A stretch of 5,667 nucleotides of DNA from Lentzea sp. (lineage in GTDB: Bacteria > Actinomycetota > Actinomycetes > Mycobacteriales > Pseudonocardiaceae): assembly GCA_030146905.1 (NCBI GenBank), contig JASLAV010000795.1:1-5667 (forward strand). Reading direction: 5' to 3'. The notes under the pieces are model-generated. The model did not search any database and was not told where the DNA came from. It worked only from the letters and a program-made list of their open reading frames with translations. Below are positions 1-4,313 of the stretch, in pieces. Each line of letters starts with the position of its first letter. The stretch's first letter is position 1. Position numbers and translations under genes: made by a program.

Positions 1-111
1 CAGGACCAGCACGCCCACGGGCCCGGGTGCGACCACTACGGCGCCAAGGACAGCGGTCCTAAAGATCAGAGGTCCCTGCTCGATGCGGCTTTGGCCTCAC
101 CGAGCCGTTAG
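1..111 (+). pseudogene. N-terminal part of the same DUF4157 gene, ending at an in-frame TAG
   Basis: The frame of the downstream toxin gene is open from the left edge of the window to TAG at 109-111. It has the expected N-terminal features of actinobacterial DUF4157 proteins: a HAHGPGCDH segment (from base 10), then QRSLLDAALASPSR, which normally runs straight into the LPGSLRAEAEPFF segment found right after the stop. No ATG or GTG occurs in this piece, so the true start lies upstream of the window. A single C-to-T change from CAG (Gln) would produce the TAG, and Gln or Pro is plausible here. The two parts therefore look like one ancestral gene split by a nonsense mutation or a sequence error. 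Readthrough is possible, but nothing in the sequence supports it. Confidence 0.7.
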
Positions 112-189
112 CTTCCCGGCTCGCTGCGCGCCGAGGCGGAGCCGTTCTTCCACAACGACTTCTCCGGTGTCCGCCTGCACGACGACCCG

Positions 190-1512
190 GTGGCGCGGCA
201 TGCCACCGAGGCGATGGGGGCTCAGGCCATGACGGTGGGCGCCCATCTCTTCCTTCCCCCGGACGGAACCCGGAACAAGGCGCTCGTCGGTCACGAGCTC
301 AGCCACCTCGACAAGAACCTCAAGGGCGTACGCGAGACGGGCGCCGACAACGGCGCCGGGGTCACCGTCACCGACCCCGCCCAGCGCTCCGAGCGGACAG
401 CGGACAGCGACGGCGTGGCCTTCGCCGCAGGGGCGGGAACAGCCCCATCCGTCATCGCACAGCGAGCCGCCACGGTGCAGGCCCCGCAACACAGCGTCGG
501 CGATGTCGTGACCAGAATGCCGGCAGAGCAGGGCGGGAGTCCGCGACCGGCGAGGCCGATGGCACGGCCCCCGGCGGGACGGCCACTCCATGTTCAACGC
601 GCCCCAGGCAGCTCCTCCGACGAATTCAGCGACGGCGGGATCACCGAACAAGACCTTGCCAGGAGCAGCCGCACAAAATTCATCGCCGCCCTCTACGAGG
701 AGTTCAAAAAATCCAACCAGTGGGATTTGAGCGGCACGCAGGGCGGCGATGATTTCACGGCCGTGAAACGGCCGAAGAAAAAATCGAGGCCAAGGTCCTT
801 CGCGGACACGCCTGAGGTCAAAGAGCTTCGACGGGTGTCGATGATCGTCAGGATGTACCTCAAGAACAATGGAATGGATCCAGTGGAAGTGCAGGCAGGC
901 ATCAGCGGTGACGGCAGACTCGTTATCGCAGCCAATGACGCTTATTCGAATGGGCAACTACAGCGTCTGTTCGAAGCGGGCAACGGCGCTCAGATTCTGG
1001 CAAACATGATGGAAGACACCCGTCGAAAAAAAATTCCTGCCGAGAAGAGACACCAGAACGAGATCCACAATACCGCGATCCGGCAGCACATGAAGGTGAA
1101 ACCCAAGGCCGACTCCCCCCTGAATTTGCCGGGTATCCAGAGTGCGCTGAGTTCGGGGGTCACGGTGGCGACGGACGGACGTCCCGGACTGCACGCGGAG
1201 CGGCGAATCCTCGCACGCAACGGCGGCGTCACTCCGGAACATCTGGGCGGCACCAAGCGGCCCTGCCCCTCGTGCTCTTACGCGCTCTACCCGGAAGGAA
1301 ATCCGAGAATTCATCCGGGAGTCTTCCGTTCCGATGACGTCTCCAACATCGGTTTCCCCGAATACGATCACAGCAATCTGGGGAACGAGAAAGCTCGCGC
1401 GGAGAGCATGTTCCAGAAGATAAATAAGATCGAGAGCACGTACGTGACAGTGACGAAGTATGGCGTGGAGGTCCCGGAAATAGGATCGGAATCGGAGTCC
1501 GAATCGGATTGA
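190..1512 (+). CDS. DUF4157 (eCIS_core) protein with C-terminal deaminase-superfamily toxin domain
   Basis: The N-terminus matches the DUF4157/eCIS_core family, which accompanies extracellular contractile injection systems and is thought to mark or load cargo. Visible marks are a DFSGVRLHDD block just before the GTG used here, the metalloprotease-like motif HELSH (H35, E36, H39) and a GAGVTV strand near residue 57. A Pro/Ala/Arg-rich linker runs from about residue 95 to 140. The C-terminal domain (about 215-430) shows the deaminase zinc signature: HAE (H335, E337), then PCPSC (C359, C362), preceded by a strand, GRLVIAAND (242-250). This fits a polymorphic-toxin deaminase acting on nucleic acid or nucleotides; the substrate cannot be read from sequence. 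The last residues form an acidic Ser/Glu tail. GTG at 190 is only the first usual start after an in-frame TAG at 109-111. It has no ribosome site and would cut the conserved domain, so the gene may be a nonsense-mutated allele. The family call is firm; the expressed state is uncertain. Confidence 0.85.
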   Translation: MARHATEAMGAQAMTVGAHLFLPPDGTRNKALVGHELSHLDKNLKGVRETGADNGAGVTVTDPAQRSERTADSDGVAFAAGAGTAPSVIAQRAATVQAPQHSVGDVVTRMPAEQGGSPRPARPMARPPAGRPLHVQRAPGSSSDEFSDGGITEQDLARSSRTKFIAALYEEFKKSNQWDLSGTQGGDDFTAVKRPKKKSRPRSFADTPEVKELRRVSMIVRMYLKNNGMDPVEVQAGISGDGRLVIAANDAYSNGQLQRLFEAGNGAQILANMMEDTRRKKIPAEKRHQNEIHNTAIRQHMKVKPKADSPLNLPGIQSALSSGVTVATDGRPGLHAERRILARNGGVTPEHLGGTKRPCPSCSYALYPEGNPRIHPGVFRSDDVSNIGFPEYDHSNLGNEKARAESMFQKINKIESTYVTVTKYGVEVPEIGSESESESD

Positions 1513-1680
1513 CAAGGACTGGAGTGCTGGAACTGCGCTGCTATCAGTATCACCCCGGATCCGTCTTGCGCCTGCTCCGCGACCACGGTTAAACCGTCGA
1601 GCCATCGCCGGCCACAGCCTGATCGAATCATGGCAGGTCAGGCGGCAAAACGTTGTCTGTCGTGCCATTGCTACCGGAAC
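1513..1680. other. Unassigned stretch after the toxin gene; no convincing immunity gene
   Basis: This 168-bp stretch lies between the toxin stop and the edge of the WYL-regulator remnant. A 22-codon reading frame, GTG 1524 to TAA 1590-1592 (begins VLELRCYQYHPG), is protein-like in composition but has no ribosome site and no recognised family. After its TAA the same frame stays open for another 10 codons to a TGA, as if a longer gene had decayed. The change to regulator homology at about 1681 is abrupt, as at an insertion or deletion junction, and the stretch could be an insertion-sequence end. I see no terminator. Confidence 0.4.
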
Positions 1681-2073
1681 CCCCGAGTGGGCGACGAGCC
1701 CGTACGGGTGCAGCGTGCGTTCGCTGCGCCGGCCGTCGGCGGCGGTGTACCGGATCGACACCGGCCGGTGCCGGCTCACCGCGTCGGCGAGGCAGAGCAG
1801 GAGCGCGGCCTCCGGGACGAACGGCTCACCGGCCGCAGCGGTGAAGGCGAGCGAGCCGAGCACGGCGTCGAGTCTGCCGCCGAGCCGGGCGGGCAGCACC
1901 CGGCGGATCTTCGCCGCCGCCGTCTCACTCGCGGTGCCTGTCATCAGGCCTGTTCGGCGGCCCGCGACCAGGCCGAGCAGCACGGCGAGCGCTTCGTCGT
2001 CGGTCAGCATGAGCGGAGGCATCCGGAACCCGGAGGCGAGCCGGAAGCTGCCGTAGCGGTCACGCACCGACTC
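1681..2073 (-). pseudogene. Internal fragment of a YafY-type WYL-domain transcriptional regulator
   Basis: The minus strand encodes about 131 residues typical of YafY-family regulators. These are DeoR-like winged-helix proteins whose WYL domain binds a ligand or nucleic acid. Visible blocks are YGSFRLASGFRMPPLMLTDD, then EALAVLLGLVAGRR, a KIRRVLPARL helix, LADAVSRHRPVSIRYTAADG and the start of the WYL strand, LHPYGLVAHSG. The N-terminal helix-turn-helix is missing upstream of about 2073. The frame also loses homology at about 1681, where the family would continue with a Trp-Tyr core (HSGRWY or similar). The protein therefore has neither its DNA-binding domain nor the rest of its sensor. The open frame runs on through the toxin gene's antisense strand, but that part has no family resemblance. 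The adjacent plus-strand VOC fragment is its likely former divergent target gene. Confidence 0.8.
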
Positions 2074-2140
2074 GGCCGCCCTCGCCATCGCCGGCACGCA
2101 CCCGCACGGTCGCGTTGTTCGCGCCCGGCTCGGCGCATCC

Positions 2141-2326
2141 AGCCGCAGCGTCATCATCGAGTTCCGCATCGACGACGTGGACGGCGTTCACCGCAACCTG
2201 GCCGGTTTCGTGGACCTCGTCGCCGAGCCCACCACGATGCCCTGGGGCAACCGTTCGCTGTTGTTTCGCGATCCCGACGGCAACCTGGTCAACTTCTTCA
2301 CGCCGCCACACCGCGCCGAGTCCTGA
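2141..2326 (+). pseudogene. C-terminal fragment of a VOC (glyoxalase/bleomycin-resistance fold) protein
   Basis: This frame encodes about 61 residues ending at TGA 2324-2326. It shows the second beta-alpha-beta-beta-beta half of a vicinal oxygen chelate protein: VIIEFRIDDVD, a short helix, AEPTTMPWGNRSLLF and the hallmark FRDPDGNLVNFFTP. Family members are metal-dependent lyases, dioxygenases or drug-binding proteins of about 115-140 residues; the first half is absent. No start codon or ribosome site lies near the upstream edge, and homology fades within about 20 codons upstream of 2150. A VOC gene divergent from a YafY regulator is a common actinobacterial arrangement. The two remnants lie head to head with about 67 bp between them, so the missing parts are the 5' ends of both genes. 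That points to one deletion centred on their shared promoter region. Confidence 0.75.
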
Positions 2327-2357
2327 CCTCCGATGGGCTCGGCCGGGCGGGTGGTGG

Positions 2358-2501
2358 CAAAACGACGAGCAGGCTCGCGTGGTCTGGCGGGAAGCGCTGG
2401 AGCTGTACCGGAAGCAAGGCCGCGATGTCGACGTCGAGCGCGTTCGCCGCCACCTCGACCATCTCGATGACACCGAGGTTGTTGCGTCTCATAGAGGTTG
2501 A
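2358..2501 (+). pseudogene. C-terminal remnant of a tetratricopeptide-repeat protein
   Basis: The frame ending at TGA 2499-2501 encodes a helical TPR-like tail: NDEQARVVWREALELYRKQG, then RDVDVERVRRHLDHLD. This closely resembles the last repeat of actinobacterial TPR regulators of the AfsR/BTAD or NB-ARC type. The pattern 'EQA...WREALELY...GR..D.ERVR..L' is the usual end of those proteins. Upstream of about 2352 the same frame is antisense or shadow sequence over the VOC fragment, so only some 45 residues survive. It has no start or ribosome site. It is a third, unrelated gene piece in this degraded tract. The family is fairly clear; the original gene's identity is not. Confidence 0.55.
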
Positions 2502-2582
2502 CGCACAAGGCTTTCCTTGAGCTGGGCTGCGTCATGTTCATTGAGACATGTCCGGCACGCCTGTCTCAGTGATCTTGACGCA
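2498..2582. repeat. Cluster of inverted and direct repeats between the TPR remnant and the TIR gene
   Basis: TGACGCA (2499-2505) pairs with TGCGTCA (2528-2534), and within that span CAAGG (2506-2510) pairs with CCTTG (2515-2519) across a CTTT loop. A second perfect hairpin follows, TGAGACA (2542-2548) with TGTCTCA (2562-2568) and a 13-nt loop. TTGACGCA then occurs again as a direct copy at 2575-2582. Together this looks like a mobile-element end, a recombination site or a bidirectional terminator between convergent units. I cannot say which. Confidence 0.45.
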
Positions 2583-2674
2583 AGTTGTCGAATCACCGCG
2601 CGACGGAAGTCGTGTCCAGTCCCGCCGCGTGAACACCGAGAACGCACTGCGCTCTCGAGATTCGCGACCAGGTT
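2583..2674. other. Spacer downstream of the TIR gene; no secure gene
   Basis: No gene can be supported here. A minus-strand frame from GTG 2634-2636 to TGA 2538-2540 would give 32 residues. Its RDWTRLPSRGDSTTCVKI stretch faintly recalls the start of DUF397 proteins (Trp...Ser...CVEV), but it lacks the rest of that domain and has no ribosome site. The TIR frame also stays open for about 61 codons beyond its stop, which is common in GC-rich DNA and is not taken as evidence. TCTCGAGA at 2653-2660 is a short palindrome. Confidence 0.3.
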
Positions 2675-3361
2675 CTACAAGGCGACGAGTTCAGCGATCT
2701 TCTTAGCGATGTCTTCTAGCGAGTCCTCGTCGGTGCTGAGTCCGTTGCGGGAGCCGAGGAGCGGGCTGATCGCCCGAATTTCGCTGTACGTCACCCCGTG
2801 CGCGACGGGGATCAGTAGGTCGCGAGCCAGCAGCTCAGAGAGTTCCTTCTCAGACACACCACCGCTTTCGATGCGCTTGAGGAAGGCGGGCGTGATGAGG
2901 ACGAGGCCGATGCGCGTCTTGGCCAGGCCCTTGTCGATCTCCCGCATGAACGGCAGGCCGAGGATGATGTCCCGCTCGCTGAACCAGACCGACACGTCCT
3001 GCGCTTCGAGAAGGTCGTGCAGTTCAGTCGCGGTCTCTTTCCGATCGTCCCAGGCATGGCAGAGGAACAGGTCATAGGACTCGGCGCGCGGTCCCACCGC
3101 TTCAACTTGTTGACGGTAGCGATCCAGCGCCGCGGCTTCGCCAGAGTTGTAGGCGACGGAAGAGTTGGCCGGCGACCAACGCGGACGAGTTGATCGGCCA
3201 GCCCCACCTCCACCACTGGATCCGCCAGTGCCGCTCGAAGCGCGAGGGGTCGGCGAGATGTAGGAGGACGGAGAGTAGGACGACCGGTATCGGCCACCGT
3301 GGACAGGACAGTCTGCGCCGCCGCCACGGATGTGGCCGCGTACGGGCGCTGTGCATCGCAT
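2675..3361 (-). CDS. TIR-domain protein with Cys/His and Ser/Gly-rich N-terminal region
   Basis: The 228-residue protein ends in a bacterial TIR domain (about 96-228). TIR domains cleave NAD+ or make cyclic ADP-ribose-type signals in defence, or act as adaptors. Visible marks are strand A with YDLFLCHAWDDR (96-107), the BB-loop region VWFSERDIILG (125-135), the helix DKGLAKTR and strand IGLVLITPAFLKR. Then comes EKEL, where E173 aligns with the catalytic glutamate of WxxxE-type TIRs; the Trp position is Val169. The C-terminal IPVAHGVTYSEI, SPLLGSRNGLST and IAKKIAELVAL blocks fit the same family. The N-terminus has C3, GH (9-10), C18 and H21 in a CTAPVRGH...CPVH arrangement. It resembles the CxxPVxGH...CPxC element of Streptomyces TIR proteins, with His in place of the last Cys. 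A low-complexity Ser/Gly/Pro linker follows (about 27-65). There is no signal peptide or membrane segment. ATG at 3361 preserves the N-terminal motif but lacks a ribosome site. The gene is intact, with no partner in the same operon. Confidence 0.88.
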   Translation of the reverse strand: MRCTAPVRGHIRGGGADCPVHGGRYRSSYSPSSYISPTPRASSGTGGSSGGGGAGRSTRPRWSPANSSVAYNSGEAAALDRYRQQVEAVGPRAESYDLFLCHAWDDRKETATELHDLLEAQDVSVWFSERDIILGLPFMREIDKGLAKTRIGLVLITPAFLKRIESGGVSEKELSELLARDLLIPVAHGVTYSEIRAISPLLGSRNGLSTDEDSLEDIAKKIAELVAL

Positions 3362-3373
3362 GGTTCGAGTCTA
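3361..3373 (-). promoter_or_regulatory. Possible leaderless promoter -10 element of the TIR gene
   Basis: On the minus strand TAGACT (3373 to 3368) fits the TAnnnT pattern of actinobacterial -10 boxes and lies 6 nt before the ATG. The first base of the ATG could therefore be the transcription start. There is no Shine-Dalgarno sequence in this stretch, which also favours a leaderless mRNA. No good -35 box is seen at 17-18 nt spacing. Confidence 0.3.
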
Positions 3374-3438
3374 GGAGCGACCACCGACAGTCCTGAGTAG
3401 TGCAGAGGCTTCCAGTACACCGGATGAAGCTGGCCTCC

Positions 3439-4112
3439 CTACACGTCCCTGCGAGCGTCAAGCTCAGCCGTGTACACGACCGCGAACATCGACATCCGCG
3501 ACCAGTTCGGCGACCTGTTCTCAGAACGACCTTTCTGAGGGGACATCGAGGCGATGGCGGGCGCCAGGTTCGGCGAGGTGCCCGTGCCCGGTGGCCGGCC
3601 GCAGAAGTGGTAGATCAGGTTGGACTGGCTAAGACTGCATGCAACGAGGGAACCAGGACCTAGCCGCCATCGCCTGATAAGCGCCTCTTCCTCGGCGCGC
3701 AGCCGATCCTCCGCCAGGGGCCGCAGCCAGTGCAGGGCCCGTAGCCTGAGCGCGATCTGGTCGGCGATGAGCACATTGACCCGCTGCCGAGTCGTGCCAG
3801 CGTACTTGGGGCGGCCGTACCGCTGGCCGGGACGGGCGCCGCCGGAGCGCGGTAAACGTCGCTTCGTCACCATCCACAAGTGCGTGGTCAGCCCGACGTA
3901 AACCACATGCTGACCTCGCCGCCCACGACGGTGAACGCGTACAGACCGGGTGAGTCCGGGACATCGCCTGGCGCGACCCACTCGCAGCCCAAGCCATCTG
4001 GCAGCGGGACATAGGTCGCGCGGAGCGAGATTTCATGTGCGGCGAATCCGATCGAATGAAGCTCGTCGTCAGTCACCGGGTAACCGGGCAGGGCGTGATT
4101 CGACGAAGCCAT
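3439..4112 (-). pseudogene. GIY-YIG nuclease-like gene split by a frameshift
   Basis: Two minus-strand frames together form one GIY-YIG-type protein of about 224 residues. The first runs from ATG 4112, behind a strong GGGAGGAGC ribosome site, and includes LPGYPVTDDELHSIGFAAHE, ATYVPLPDGLGCEWV and DSPGLYAFTV (GLY at residues 56-58). It then leaves frame and stops at TGA 3888-3890. The second frame continues with HVVYVGLTTHLWMVTKRRL, GQRYGRPKYAGTTRQRVNVL and a helix with AEEEALIRRW that holds the expected acidic residue, stopping at 3439. GLY and YVG are the two halves of the nuclease active-site hairpin and are normally about 10 residues apart. Here they are in different frames, with the break within about 3907-3915; one missing base in the AG-CAT context would restore it. 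The last 70 residues do not resemble the usual end with a conserved Asn and may have drifted. It is either a pseudogene or a sequence error. Confidence 0.75.
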
Positions 4113-4120
4113 GTTCAGGC

Positions 4121-4129
4121 GCTCCTCCC
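4121..4129 (-). promoter_or_regulatory. Ribosome binding site fixing the GIY-YIG gene start
   Basis: The minus strand reads GGGAGGAGC here, ending 8 nt before ATG 4112. The reading frame is open further upstream to ATG 4280, but that earlier start has no such site and would extend into the divergent promoter region. The start at 4112 is therefore preferred. Confidence 0.7.
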
Positions 4130-4184
4130 GGTTACCCCTAGGCGCACCCACGCTACGCCCCCAAACGTTGCCTACTGCACTACC

Positions 4185-4260
4185 TCTTGGTGGTCTAGAT
4201 AAGATTTTATTCGATAACTTATGCACGTGCCTAGCGCAACAAGCGCGTATCATGTACGGT
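4185..4260 (+). promoter_or_regulatory. Divergent regulatory region with AT-rich patch and candidate promoter for the DndB-like gene
   Basis: The 201 bp between the two divergent starts contain an AT-rich patch (about 4193-4225) that stands out from the surrounding GC-rich DNA. It is bounded by ATAAG and CTTAT arms. Downstream, TATCAT at 4248-4253 is a good -10 candidate on the plus strand and would place the transcript start near 4260, but no convincing -35 box is present. On the minus strand a TTGCGC-N17-TATCGA pair could serve the GIY-YIG gene. Both assignments are tentative. Confidence 0.35.
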
Positions 4261-4278
4261 AAGCGCCACTCGACCTCC

Positions 4279-4300
4279 ATCAGGGGGCTGAGCCCCTGAT
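4279..4300 (+). promoter_or_regulatory. Leader hairpin just before the DndB-like ribosome site
   Basis: ATCAGGGG (4279-4286) and CCCCTGAT (4293-4300) form a perfect 8-bp stem with a 6-nt loop. It ends 1 nt before AGGAGG (4302-4307). In RNA it would sit against the ribosome site; in DNA the dyad could be an operator. Either fits translational or autogenous control, since DndB proteins are known to regulate their own loci. The specific role is inference. Confidence 0.5.
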
Positions 4301-4313
4301 TAGGAGGTTAGCT

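Noticed and set aside
97..957. 286-residue minus-strand open frame opposite the toxin gene
   Set aside because: It is the complement of a clear DUF4157 coding sequence. Its protein has no recognisable motif.
958..2169. 403-residue minus-strand open frame
   Set aside because: Only about 1681-2073 resembles a WYL regulator. The rest is antisense to the toxin gene and has no family features.
2115..2357. Upstream part of the frame that ends in the TPR tail
   Set aside because: This part is a Ser/Thr/Trp-rich shadow of the VOC fragment in another frame. Only the part after about 2358 looks like protein.
1630..2520. 296-residue plus-strand open frame
   Set aside because: It is Arg/Pro/Gly-rich shadow sequence over the regulator and VOC remnants, with no domain and no ribosome site.
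2538..2636. Possible 32-residue DUF397-like remnant on the minus strand
   Set aside because: The resemblance rests on a few residues, the rest of the domain is missing, and no ribosome site is present. Mentioned only as a faint possibility.
3358..3385. tRNA T-arm-like GGTTCGAGTC, possible tRNA 3' end or attachment site
   Set aside because: No matching acceptor stem, anticodon arm or D arm lies upstream, and the stretch overlaps the start of the TIR gene. Chance resemblance.
3400..3663. 87-residue plus-strand open frame between the TIR and GIY-YIG genes
   Set aside because: It has no family, no ribosome site and basic shadow-like composition. It overlaps the end of the minus-strand GIY-YIG frame.
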